Shown here: positions 1 through 7,019 of the stretch, in pieces | Layout of the letters: each line of letters opens with the position of its first letter | Position numbering within the stretch: the first letter of the stretch is position 1 | From: an uncultured Alteromonadaceae bacterium | GTDB taxonomy: Bacteria > Pseudomonadota > Gammaproteobacteria > Enterobacterales > Alteromonadaceae | Assembly: GCA_947501935.1 (NCBI GenBank) | Contig: CANMXU010000020.1 | Location: 1-64,000 of the forward strand | DNA: 64,000 bases | Direction: 5' to 3' | Notes under the pieces: generated by a model | What the model was told of the DNA's origin: nothing | Seen by the model: only the letters and a program-made list of their open reading frames with translations | Databases searched by the model: none | Program-made: the position numbers and the translations under genes

Positions 1-68
1 TTTGAGTCATGTTCACACCTTAATTTAATGGAATAATTATCCCTTATTAAAGTGTGCGGTGCCATTAG

Positions 69-293
69 AGCAGATCAGCCACAGATCGCAAGCCTAGCAA
101 TTCAGTCCCTGATTGTATTCGATGTCAAGCAAGTCTAACTTTTATCGGCACTAAAAACTTCCATGAAGGCACACGCTGGGGCATTTTAGGTGAGCTAGGG
201 GAATTATTTGTAAATAAAGAAAACTTAGACATGTATGCTTGTAAATCTTGTGGCAAGGTCGAGTTTTTTATTGCAGGTTTCAATGAATCTTAG
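69..293 (+). pseudogene. Zinc-ribbon small protein, 5'-incomplete cassette gene
   Basis: An open frame runs from just after a stop at 66–68 to a TAG at 291–293. It contains two Cys-x2-Cys knuckles, CIRC near position 114 and CKSC near 247, separated by about 45 residues, as in a small zinc ribbon. No in-frame ATG, GTG or TTG precedes the first knuckle, so the 5' end seems lost or altered. The gene ends about 10 bp before the IS30-type element, whose other side runs into attC-1, so this looks like the gene of an integron cassette split from its attC by the insertion. I do not recognise a function. Confidence 0.45.
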
Positions 294-303
294 TATCAAC
301 TTT

Positions 304-1353
304 GAAGTGCAACAAAAGTAATTATTCATAAAAGCATTCCTCTGGTGTTTTATAGCCAAGTCGTTTTCTTGGCCTATTATTCAATTTGGCAGCGATGGTG
401 TCGCATCGTTGCTGAGTTAATCCTTCCATTGATGTTCCTTTTCGTAAGTATTGCCTGATTAAACCGTTAGTGTTTTCATTAGTGCCTCGCTCCCAAGAGT
501 GATGCGGGTTAGCAAAGTAATAGGGGCCGTTAGTGGCTTGTTCTACTTTTTTATACTGATGAAACTCAGTGCCATTATCAGCAGTAATTGTTTTGAATTG
601 GTGTGGCATTTTACTCATTAATTTAATCGTTCTTTTGTTTGTAGATTTCGTTGTTCTATCATTAAGTTGACCAATCAATGTGTAGCCTGTTTTACGTTCA
701 ACCAGTGTCACAATGCAGTGTTTAGAGCCTTTTCCCATCACAGTATCAATTTCCAATGGCCTTGTGTCTTTCGAGTTTCTACCTCGAGAGGGCGCTCAGC
801 GATATTTCGTTTATCAGCAAGCCTGCCGCGGCTATCGTAGGCCTTATACCGTTTTCTTCTTCGTTTTTGTGCGCATCGTAAGTGTTTCCATAAGGTACCG
901 CCGTTTCGTTTATCTCGCCAAATATAGCGATAAATCGTTTCATGGCTAAAGGAGCGTTTACCTTCTTTTTTTAAGTGACCAGTTATTTGCTCTGGACTCC
1001 AGTCTTTGCGTATCAATCGTCTAACTTCTTTATAATCTTGTGATGTAAAATGCTGGTTTCTGCGTGAACGTCTGCGCCGTGCTCGTGTCCTTCTTTGTGC
1101 TTTACTCGGACGATAAGAGCCATCAATAATCCAGCAACTGTTACGGTTTACTTCACGATAAATGGTACTTTTATCTCTATTCATCGCTTCTGCGATGTTA
1201 GCAAAGCTTAGGCCTTGCCTTTTTAACGCGGCTAACGTATATCTATCACCCTCGGTGAGCTGTTTGTATTTCATAGGGTTTTACTTCTTGGTGGGAGCAA
1301 AAAACTAAGAATATAGCAGTTCATCGTTTTTATTAAATTGGGTGTCGCACTTA
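304..1353 (-). mobile_element. IS30-family insertion sequence, about 1.05 kb
   Basis: The element encloses the minus-strand transposase and is bounded by imperfect terminal inverted repeats that share AAGTGC(G/A)ACA. The left copy begins near 304 and the right copy, inverted, ends near 1352. The length fits the IS30 family. I could not see a clear target duplication. It lies between the zinc-ribbon gene and attC-1, inside what was probably one cassette. Confidence 0.7.
322..1274 (-). pseudogene. IS30-family transposase, frameshifted
   Basis: Two reading frames together give a near full-length IS30 transposase of about 320 residues. The 5' part (1274 down to 738) has the N-terminal helix-turn-helix (LTEGDRYTLAALKRQGLS, then an AMNRDKSTIYREVNR segment). 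The 3' part (about 756 down to 322) has the DDE catalytic core (GHW..EIDTVMGKG, ADNGTEF, and the E in GTNENTNG). The frames join at the GHWEID motif, where one G appears to be missing from a short G run near 757. A single restored base would make one intact ORF, so this is either a recent inactivating mutation or a sequencing error. IS30 elements are not known to need programmed frameshifting. Confidence 0.8.
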
Positions 1354-1370
1354 GTATATGAATTCGGCTT

Positions 1371-1474
1371 ATATAACAAGCAATTAAAGGGGGACTTTTA
1401 ATAGTTTGCTAGGTTCCGCTTCGCTTCACATTTTAGCAAACTTTATTAAAAGCCCCTTAATGTGGGCGTTAGCC
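1371..1474 (+). repeat. attC-1 integron recombination site
   Basis: About 104 bp, from the R'' box ending TATAAC to the R' box GTTAGCC. The inner arms GTTTGCTA and TAGCAAAC are complementary, and the ends carry GGGGGACTTTTAATA and its near-complement TATTAAAAGCCCC. This is the hairpin layout of an attC site. Confidence 0.85.
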
Positions 1475-1480
1475 GTATAG

Positions 1481-1511
1481 TTGTAACCTTGATTCTATGT
1501 GATACTATAGT
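1481..1511 (+). promoter_or_regulatory. Promoter of the cassette toxin–antitoxin pair
   Basis: TTGTAA (1481–1486), 16 bp, then TACTAT (1503–1508). The palindrome ACTATAGT (1504–1511) overlaps the -10 box, a plausible operator for antitoxin autorepression. The autorepression is inferred. Confidence 0.5.
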
Positions 1512-1543
1512 GGTACATTACTTAATTCTAAATAGGTTTTATC

Positions 1544-1801
1544 ATGAGAGTTGAACTCGTAACAACACTTAAACGTCAAGCGACTAAAATATTGGCTGAT
1601 CTCCATATTTCCAAAGAACCAGTGTTAATTACTGAACATGGGCAACCATCTGCTTATTTAGTTGATGTCGATGATTATGAGTTTATGCAACAGCGAATGG
1701 CTATTCTTGAAGGCGTAGCACGCGGTGAGCAAGCAATTAAAAATGGTAATACATTTTCAAATCAAGATGCGAAAGAGAAAATGAGCAAATGGCTGAAGTA
1801 G
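1544..1801 (+). CDS. Phd/YefM-family antitoxin
   Basis: This 85-residue protein has the Phd/YefM layout. The N-terminal DNA-binding part begins MRVELVTTLKRQATK, followed by the family-typical segment EPVLITEHGQPSAYLVDVDDYE, and then a charged C-terminal tail that would wrap the toxin. Its 3' end overlaps the start of the downstream RelE/ParE-type toxin by 13 bp, which indicates translational coupling. The pair has its own promoter, as is usual for toxin–antitoxin cassettes in large integrons, where they are thought to stabilise the array. Family assignment is firm; the exact toxin partner class is from context and sequence. Confidence 0.88.
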   Translation: MRVELVTTLKRQATKILADLHISKEPVLITEHGQPSAYLVDVDDYEFMQQRMAILEGVARGEQAIKNGNTFSNQDAKEKMSKWLK

Positions 1802-2088
1802 TATGGACATCACCAGCTCTTGATGATTTAAATGATATAGCTGAATACATTGCTTTAAGTAATATTCCTGCCGCTAAAAAGTTGGTTCAAAAAATTTTCG
1901 ATAAAATATCAAGGTTAGAAAGTCATCCTGAATCTGGTAAAAGGCCACAGGAGTTAGTTAACTTAAATTATCGCGAAGTTTATATTAATCCCTGTCGCAT
2001 TTTCTATAAAGTTGATAGTGACAAAGTTTATATTTTGCATGTCATGCGGCAAGAACGAGATCTACGTAGATTTCTTCTACAGAGGTAA
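1789..2088 (+). CDS. RelE/ParE-superfamily toxin
   Basis: This 99-residue protein starts MAEVVWTSPALDDLNDIAEYIA, the classic ParE/RelE N-terminus. It also has the core FDKISRLESHPESGKRPQEL, the YREVYINPCRIFYKV strands and the C-terminal VMRQERD segment that carries the basic residues. It should inhibit growth by attacking gyrase (ParE type) or ribosome-bound mRNA (RelE type), and sequence alone does not decide which. It overlaps the antitoxin start by 13 bp and ends 4 bp before attC-2, so the pair forms one compact cassette. Confidence 0.88.
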   Translation: MAEVVWTSPALDDLNDIAEYIALSNIPAAKKLVQKIFDKISRLESHPESGKRPQELVNLNYREVYINPCRIFYKVDSDKVYILHVMRQERDLRRFLLQR

Positions 2089-2092
2089 ATAC

Positions 2093-2192
2093 GGCTAACA
2101 AGTCATTCAAGCAGGACAAAAAACAGTTGGTTTTTGTTCCTTCGTCGCTTATTTTAACCAACTATTTTTTGCCTCTTAATGAGGCGTTAGGC
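2093..2192 (+). repeat. attC-2 integron recombination site
   Basis: 100 bp, from GGCTAAC to GTTAGGC, with inner arms ACAGTTGGTT and AACCAACT. It ends the first toxin–antitoxin cassette. Confidence 0.88.
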
Positions 2193-2206
2193 CGACGGAG
2201 TAGGCG

Positions 2207-3085
2207 GTGAGCAAGTATATATTTATTGATAATTGGGTTCTTGGGAGATTAACAGATAAAGAATTCTGTGATCACGTTGTTAAGTACATCGTATCCAATG
2301 GATATGTTGTCATTTTAAATTCACTGTCGCTAACTGAACTATATAACCCTAATTGGAAAGATGGAGATAGAACTGAAACGGCTGCAAAATTCTATTCTCT
2401 TGTACCTTGTGTTGTAGTTGACCCAGCTAAAGTAAAAGAAGCAGAAATTGCTAATAATTTAAATAGGCTAGATGAGCTTCCTGTTGAAATGGATTTGAGA
2501 AATATTAAACCTGAAGAACGCAAGAAACTTCTTCTTGGGGCTCTGCGAGGTGATCCTATATTTCTTAAGCAAGGTGTTGATATTTCAAAATGGGATCAAG
2601 GATATAAAAAAGAGAAATCTGAGTGGTTAAGCAATGTAGACAAAATTATAGGCCACGCAATAGAAAATAAAACTATCAAAAAAAACAAAAAAGCCCGAAA
2701 GCATATAGGAAGCGCGGACAAAGAAACCTTCTTGCTATCGCTTGATATGCGAGAAGTGCCACCTATAAGATTTGATTTGGTATTTAATTATCGATTATCA
2801 AAAATTAAATCATTAGAACCTTGTTCCGGAACTAGGTTTTCTTCACTTTTATTTTGGTATTTGTATGTTGATGAAGACCCATCTAATAAGATTAAACATG
2901 GTGGTTCAGATATTGGAGATATACACCAAATGAGTTTAATTCCTTATTGTGATGTTTTCACATTGGATAAATCTATGTTTAAGTTGGTTGGTCGTGTTAA
3001 AAGTGAAAGTAATATTTCTAATATTCAGCTATTAACTAAAAAACAACTAGAGCTGAAAATACATCACTGCAATATATCGGCCTAA
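2207..3085 (+). CDS. PIN-like domain cassette protein
   Basis: A 292-residue protein starting at GTG, 14 bp after attC-2. The N-terminus (MSKYIFIDNWVLGRL) places an Asp where PIN nucleases have their first acidic residue. SLTELYN supplies a Glu near residue 44, and the C-terminal stretch DIGDIHQMSLIPYCDVFTLDKSMF resembles the D-x-n-D end of PIN folds. If the fold is right it would be a metal-dependent RNase. It is about twice the length of VapC-type toxins and has no antitoxin beside it. The middle, Lys-rich part (residues 130–175) is unassigned. The stop codon overlaps attC-3, so this is a one-gene cassette. Confidence 0.55.
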   Translation: MSKYIFIDNWVLGRLTDKEFCDHVVKYIVSNGYVVILNSLSLTELYNPNWKDGDRTETAAKFYSLVPCVVVDPAKVKEAEIANNLNRLDELPVEMDLRNIKPEERKKLLLGALRGDPIFLKQGVDISKWDQGYKKEKSEWLSNVDKIIGHAIENKTIKKNKKARKHIGSADKETFLLSLDMREVPPIRFDLVFNYRLSKIKSLEPCSGTRFSSLLFWYLYVDEDPSNKIKHGGSDIGDIHQMSLIPYCDVFTLDKSMFKLVGRVKSESNISNIQLLTKKQLELKIHHCNISA

Positions 3086-3178
3086 CAAGTTGCTTAAACG
3101 GACAAAAAACAGTTGGCTTTTGCTCGTTCCTCGCTAATTTTGGCCAACAATTTTTCGCCGCTTAGCAAGGCGTTATAT
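3080..3178 (+). repeat. attC-3 integron recombination site
   Basis: 99 bp, from GCCTAAC to GTTATAT, with inner arms ACAGTTGGC and GCCAACAA. It overlaps the stop codon of the PIN-like gene. Confidence 0.87.
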
Positions 3179-3180
3179 AC

Positions 3181-3375
3181 CGCAACGATTCATATTAAAA
3201 TAATTTCTAATATTTGTTTTTTTCTACGTTTATTAGCAAATTCTTTTGGTATTAGTTAAATGCAAATAGGGCTTTCAACTCTGCAATTTTTTTGAGTTTT
3301 GCAATGCCCATTTGCTGAAAGAAGCTCGTTATGTTGCTTTCTTTTCTGGTTCGTTTATACGTTGCGGTGGTTTTG
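3181..3375 (+). repeat. Non-coding cassette repeat, copy 1
   Basis: This 195-bp stretch is about 85–90% identical by eye to 7679–7876. No convincing plus-strand gene exists here. On the minus strand a frame encodes a tail (KTTATYKR, then SFFQQMGIAK) that is also readable in copy 2. Both copies directly follow an attC ending GTTATAT. It is probably the decayed body of a cassette that was duplicated within the array. Confidence 0.7.
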
Positions 3376-3443
3376 TATTTAGGTCTGGTTCAAGCTTTTA
3401 AAGTGTGTTTAAAATGGGTAACCTTTTCAAGCTTAATAGCTTT

Positions 3444-3544
3444 ATATAACAAGCAATTAAAGCGGGACTTTTTACAGTTTGCTAGGTTTCGCTTCGCTAC
3501 ACATTTTAGCAAACAATTTTTTGCCCATTAATTGGGCGTTAGTT
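3444..3544 (+). repeat. attC-4 integron recombination site
   Basis: 101 bp, from ATATAAC to GTTAGTT, close in sequence to attC-1 (same GCTAGGTTTCGCTTCGCT loop region). Confidence 0.85.
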
Positions 3545-3549
3545 GCCTT

Positions 3550-3828
3550 CTACTCTGGCGGGAAACTCTGCTTTTGGTGTAAAACTCGCATTATTCTAAT
3601 CGTTTTCCCATCAACCCAATAAGAAACAATCATTGATATTTCTGGAATAATTAGTACTCTCCCACGAAAAATATTTCTTTCAACACCCATTAGTGGATGT
3701 TCAAGTAAGTTCTCAACTTTAGCTTCAATAATTTGATCAGTTTTTTCAGCTGCACTTGGATTAAAATCAAAAAGAAATTCAAATATTTTTTCGCGGTCAT
3801 TTAATGATTCTTCTTCCCAAAAAATCAT
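3550..3828 (-). CDS. RelE/ParE-superfamily toxin, reverse-oriented cassette
   Basis: This 92-residue protein has the ParE-like layout: N-terminal MIFWEEESLNDREKIFEFLFDFNPSAAEK helices, ENLLEHPLMGVERNIFRGRVLIIPE strands, and the terminal TIRIMRVLHQKQSFP. It should be the growth-inhibiting partner of the upstream antitoxin, whose 3' end it overlaps by 4 bp (ATGA-type). The pair is transcribed against the direction of all other cassette genes and so needs its own promoter. The toxin stop lies only about 6 bp from the R' end of attC-4. Confidence 0.85.
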   Translation of the reverse strand: MIFWEEESLNDREKIFEFLFDFNPSAAEKTDQIIEAKVENLLEHPLMGVERNIFRGRVLIIPEISMIVSYWVDGKTIRIMRVLHQKQSFPPE

Positions 3829-4109
3829 GAATTATCTCTATTACGAATTTTTTGCTTTCTTGCTTCCATCAAGGATTTAGCTTCATCATGTACAATAAAA
3901 TGAGCTTTTCCGTTATCTAACTTATCAAATGCTGCGTTTATTTGTTCTGATAACCATACATCATGGCTCATAGTTTTTCGCTGTTCTGCTGCTAAACCTT
4001 CTGCAAGCTCTCGGCATGCGTCGCTAAGAGTACGGCCTTGGCTTTCGGCCATTAGCTGCGCCAAACGTTTTGTTTCTTCATCAACTCTAAATTGAATGCG
4101 AGTGTCCAT
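3825..4109 (-). CDS. RelB/DinJ-family antitoxin
   Basis: This 94-residue protein begins MDTRIQFRVDEETKRLAQLMAESQGRTLSDACRELAEGL, a ribbon-helix-helix start typical of RelB/DinJ antitoxins. The C-terminal half (EQINAAFDKLDNGKAHFIVHDEAKSLMEARKQKIR) matches the toxin-binding tail of that family. It precedes and overlaps the ParE-like toxin by 4 bp. It probably autoregulates from the roughly 60-bp space between its start and attC-5; I could not pick a clear promoter there. Confidence 0.85.
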   Translation of the reverse strand: MDTRIQFRVDEETKRLAQLMAESQGRTLSDACRELAEGLAAEQRKTMSHDVWLSEQINAAFDKLDNGKAHFIVHDEAKSLMEARKQKIRNRDNS

Positions 4110-4170
4110 TATAAGTTACCTTAAATCAGTGCTGTACTCACAAATGTTAGCACCAAGTTTGCTCCAAGGC

Positions 4171-4270
4171 AACTAACAAGTTGCTTAAACGGACAAAAAA
4201 CAGTTGGCTTCCCTCACTTCGTTCGTTATTGTAGCCAAATTATTTTTAGCCGCTTAGCAAGGCGTTATGC
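4171..4270 (+). repeat. attC-5 integron recombination site
   Basis: 100 bp, from AACTAAC to GTTATGC, with inner arms ACAGTTGGCT and AGCCAAAT. It closes the reverse-oriented toxin–antitoxin cassette. Confidence 0.86.
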
Positions 4271-4379
4271 TTAGCTTATTAGTAATTGTTAGTGTCGTGT
4301 TAGTGTCATGCTGTTGTCGTGGTAAAGTTAGGGGTAATTAGATTAATGTATGTTTTTCTAATTTTATAGGGAACACAAT

Positions 4380-5048
4380 ATGTCAGTATCAAAGCAAATA
4401 ATTAAACGACTAAGAAAAGAAAGAGGATGGTCTCAAGAGCAACTATCTAGAATCTGCGGCCTCAGCGAACGAACGATTCAAAGGATAGAAAAAAATGGGG
4501 ATTGTTCATTGGATTCGAAACTGGTACTAGCTTCAGCATTTTAGGTTCCACCTAATGAACTTGAAGACCTGTTCGATCCACAATTAATTTTTGAAGAATC
4601 AAGTTTCGATTGGACATCTAGTCTTGGATTTGTGAGCTTTATAATTGTGTTGATTGTTTTGTGTTCAACACTAACAAGAACGAACGGAACTTGGGAGATA
4701 TTTTGTTTGTTGATCGTAGATGGTTTAGCAATTATTATATTATCTGTCTCGCATGGGTTTAAAGATTCAATCCGTTTTTTTGCAAATACTTTATCAGTAA
4801 TTAAAAAACCGAACAGAGTTGTTGATTACAATTCAACAATCATACAATCGAATCTAGTAATCCAAAACGTATACATCATAGGCTTTGTCACCATGGTTGT
4901 TTATTTGTTAACTACGATAGTACATTTTCCTGATAATATTGAAGTTACTAAATATATTGTGACAGAGGCGTTTATCCCTGTCTTATACGCTATTTTATTG
5001 TCAGAGTTTTGGATCCGTCCTTTTAAGCATAAAATAGAAAAAAAATGA
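4380..5048 (+). pseudogene. XRE-type HTH membrane protein with in-frame TAG
   Basis: From ATG 4380 the frame encodes an XRE helix-turn-helix (KRLRKERGWSQEQLSRICGLS, then ERTIQRIE). It meets TAG at 4542–4544, codon 55, and continues open in the same frame to 5048. The second part begins VPPNELEDLFDPQ and has about four membrane segments (near 4617–4680, 4697–4760, 4870–4935 and 4950–5020). Without the stop it would be one 222-residue HTH-plus-membrane regulator, a common architecture. A restart at GTG 4632 could still make the membrane half. The rest of the frame is undamaged, so the stop is recent, suppressed, or a sequencing error. Confidence 0.7.
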
Positions 5049-5114
5049 CAGAGTTACTTGGTGAAAATAAGCGTAATTCCTCAAAAGCAGAATTGTAAGC
5101 AATTTATACCGCAA

Positions 5115-5212
5115 GCATAACAAGCTAATTAATAAGGACAAAAAACAGTTGGCTGTTTACGTTCCTCAACATTTTAGCCAACAATTTTTTGCCTATTATT
5201 AGGGCGTTATAA
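5115..5212 (+). repeat. attC-6 integron recombination site
   Basis: 98 bp, from GCATAAC to GTTATAA, with inner arms ACAGTTGGCTG and TAGCCAAC. Confidence 0.87.
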
Positions 5213-5226
5213 AGCACAAGGACGTT

Positions 5227-5598
5227 ATGCATAAAATTCTAGTAGTAGCTTTCTTATCTCTATTTTTATTCTCTTGTGATGGCTCTGATAATATTAAGGT
5301 CGTTGACGAAATGTCGTGGCTTAATCAAGCTGATCCTATGGAGGATTTTGAAAACGCAATTGCTCGGTCAGATTTCAGATTTATTTGACTATATGGCGTC
5401 GGTGCTTATGTTCCAGTTGTTAATATTCAATGTCTTAATCCTGAGAAAGATATCAATTTTGTCAAAGGTACTTCCGATGCTCTCGAAGGCTATGAACATG
5501 CAAAACTAAATGCTATTGCTAAAGTTTATGCTAATAATTACAACATTAGAATGTTAACCTATCTAAAAGAGCATAAAGGGTTTGAATATGTTTTATAA
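5227..5598 (+). pseudogene. Small lipoprotein with in-frame TGA
   Basis: ATG 5227 opens a lipoprotein signal peptide (MHKILVVAFLSLFLFSCDG) with the lipobox LFSC. The frame is interrupted by TGA at 5386–5388 (codon 54), then continues in the same frame (LYGVGAYVPVVNIQ and on) to a TAA at 5596–5598 that overlaps attC-7. Restored, it would be an outer-membrane lipoprotein of about 123 residues. A GGA-to-TGA change is the simplest cause. I do not recognise the mature domain. This is the second neighbouring cassette with one clean nonsense codon. Confidence 0.7.
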
Positions 5599-5690
5599 CA
5601 AGCTAATAAATAAGGACAAAAAACAGTTGGCTGTTTTCGTTCCTCAACATTTTAGCCAACAATTTTTTGCCCATTATTAGGGCGTTATAT
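5593..5690 (+). repeat. attC-7 integron recombination site
   Basis: 98 bp, from TTATAAC to GTTATAT, nearly identical to attC-6. Its first box contains the stop codon of the lipoprotein frame. Confidence 0.87.
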
Positions 5691-5708
5691 GCACTTCGAG
5701 TTGAGAGC

Positions 5709-5996
5709 ATGGATATTCTAGCCAGAGTAAATTTCTTAGAAGTTAATAATAAAAACTGGAACGCAAAATATGTTTCTGGTTTCCGCTCAAATATTAATTA
5801 TGGAACTACAAATTTCAGTTGTTTGGTTGCGTTCGAAGAAAGTCGCGAAATCAAACAAGGTGAAACCGTAAATTGTGAAATTAGCTTTCTTACTCATGAG
5901 CCACATATCGGTAAACTGGCTAAGGGTCTAGAATTTACATTGTTTTCTGGTAACGTGGTTTTCGCAAAAGGTATTGTTAACTTTGTCTCTGAATAA
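5709..5996 (+). CDS. Stand-alone EF-Tu domain III-like protein
   Basis: The 95-residue protein from ATG 5709 (an upstream TTG at 5667 lies inside attC-7 and is unlikely) matches the order of features of EF-Tu domain III. There is a strand entering SGFRSN (EF-Tu: NGYRPQ), then TTNFSCLVAFEE, then QGETVNCEISFLTHEPHIGKL (EF-Tu: PGDNV...TLIHPIAM), then GLEFTLFSGNVVFAKGIV (EF-Tu: GLRFAIREGGRTVGAGVV). No GTPase domain is present. A free domain III could bind EF-Tu partners or merely reuse the barrel fold; function is unknown. It forms a one-gene cassette between attC-7 and attC-8. Confidence 0.6.
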   Translation: MDILARVNFLEVNNKNWNAKYVSGFRSNINYGTTNFSCLVAFEESREIKQGETVNCEISFLTHEPHIGKLAKGLEFTLFSGNVVFAKGIVNFVSE

Positions 5997-6001
5997 GGTG
6001 C

Positions 6002-6106
6002 ATATAACAAGCCAATCAAGTGACGGGACTGCTAACGCTTGGCTCAGTTCCGCTTCGCTGCACAAGTTTAGCCAAGCATTATCAGCCCCTTATTGGGGCG
6101 TTAGGT
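6002..6106 (+). repeat. attC-8 integron recombination site
   Basis: 105 bp, from ATATAAC to GTTAGGT, with inner arms GCTTGGCT and AGCCAAGC. Confidence 0.86.
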
Positions 6107-6120
6107 ATTCAGGGAAGATT

Positions 6121-6462
6121 ATGAGTGTAGTCGAAGCATTATTGGAATCATCAGAGCAATATACGAGCTTGCTAATTAATAACGATAGCAAAGGCGACAA
6201 CTTTGATATCCCAAGAAATATAGACTTTGTATTCAAAACTGATGATGCTCAAAAAGCCGAAACAGTTTGCAGCTTTATCAATGATAATAATTACGCCAAT
6301 GCTAGGGTTGAATCTGTCAAAGGTGATTATCGTGTTTTGGCCGTGGTTGCAATGCAGTCTAATCAAAATGTAATTTGTTCAGTGTCAGGTTTAATGACAT
6401 GTATTGGCAAATTATTTGATGTTGAGTATGACGGTTGGGGCTGTGTACTACAGAATACCTAA
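6121..6462 (+). CDS. RraB-family protein (RNase E regulator-like)
   Basis: ATG 6121 gives a 113-residue protein; the longer frame from 5974 runs through attC-8 and is rejected. The segment FDIPRNIDFVFKTDDAQKAE, followed by YRVLAVVAMQ and the C-terminal FDVEYDGWG motif, is characteristic of the RraB family. In Escherichia coli RraB binds RNase E and changes which RNAs it degrades. A cassette-borne member could alter RNA decay in the host cell, but that is inference. The stop codon overlaps attC-9. Confidence 0.75.
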   Translation: MSVVEALLESSEQYTSLLINNDSKGDNFDIPRNIDFVFKTDDAQKAETVCSFINDNNYANARVESVKGDYRVLAVVAMQSNQNVICSVSGLMTCIGKLFDVEYDGWGCVLQNT

Positions 6463-6561
6463 CAAGCGCATAAAGCAGCGGGACACGCAACGTTTGGCTC
6501 GGTTCCGCTTCGCTACACTTTTTAGCCAAACATTACTTAGCCCCTTATGCGGGCGTTAGGT
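6457..6561 (+). repeat. attC-9 integron recombination site
   Basis: 105 bp, from ACCTAAC to GTTAGGT, with inner arms CGTTTGGCT and AGCCAAACA. Confidence 0.86.
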
Positions 6562-6568
6562 TTCGCAC

Positions 6569-6955
6569 ATGTTTGGTAGTATTTTTCTAGCAAGTATTAT
6601 TCAATTTGGTGAAGTGAAAGGATGTTCAGATCCCAGTATTGAGCTATTAGAAGAGTTTAAAACTGAAATTGTGTATTTAGATAACACTCCTGAATTATTC
6701 CCTAAAGGTACGATCAAAATAGCTGCTTCCATACCACCAATCTGTCAAGTTGTAAACTCGCAGATTGAAGTTGAGTTTGATATAGATAATCACGGTCATA
6801 TTGTTAATTATAAAGTTTTATCTAACATACCTAAGCGGGTACACTCAAAGGCAATTAAAAAAGAGCTCATGCGTACACCAGTGCATAAATCGACTTGGGG
6901 TTTAAAGAATAACAAGATGCTTGTTAATTATATTCAGTATAAAAGCAAAACCTAA
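6569..6955 (+). CDS. TonB C-terminal-like small protein
   Basis: This 128-residue protein starts 8 bp after attC-9. A short hydrophobic start (MFGSIFLASII) may be a weak signal or anchor. The second half (IEVEFDIDNHGHIVNYKVLSN, then RVHSKAIKKELMRTP) follows the strand–turn–strand–helix order of TonB C-terminal domains, which contact TonB-dependent receptors. It lacks the long Pro-rich spacer and clear membrane anchor of a true TonB. It could be a secreted stand-alone domain. Its stop lies within the 32-bp attC-10. Confidence 0.5.
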   Translation: MFGSIFLASIIQFGEVKGCSDPSIELLEEFKTEIVYLDNTPELFPKGTIKIAASIPPICQVVNSQIEVEFDIDNHGHIVNYKVLSNIPKRVHSKAIKKELMRTPVHKSTWGLKNNKMLVNYIQYKSKT

Positions 6956-6981
6956 CAAGCTAATAAATAAGGGCGTTAGGA
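6950..6981 (+). repeat. attC-10, 32-bp minimal site
   Basis: ACCTAAC at 6950–6956 and GTTAGGA at 6975–6981 are only 18 bp apart. The outer sequence (AACAAGCTAATAAATAA, then GGGCGTTAG) matches the ends of attC-6 and attC-7, but the whole central stem of about 66 bp is missing. It looks like an internal deletion that left the R'' and R' boxes. It is much shorter than ordinary attC sites. Confidence 0.75.
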
Positions 6982-7019
6982 TGAATGAACTCTATTTGAG
7001 TTGAACTAAAGGAATTGAA

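Noticed and set aside
3331-3531. 66-codon plus-strand frame as a gene
   Set aside because: It starts in the non-coding repeat and runs through attC-4; no ribosome-binding site, and its second half is attC sequence.
1544-4109. Phage-defence island
   Set aside because: The toxin–antitoxin pairs each sit between attC sites and fit the usual stabilising cassettes of integrons; no multi-gene defence system is present.
5227-5598. Selenocysteine insertion at the in-frame TGA
   Set aside because: No SECIS-like hairpin directly after the TGA was evident, the residue context (RFI-stop-LYG) is not redox-like, and a neighbouring cassette has a TAG, so plain nonsense mutation is simpler.
5974-6462. 162-residue form of the RraB-like protein
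   Set aside because: The first 49 codons lie in the preceding gene's end and attC-8. ATG 6121 right after attC-8 gives a protein of the family's size.
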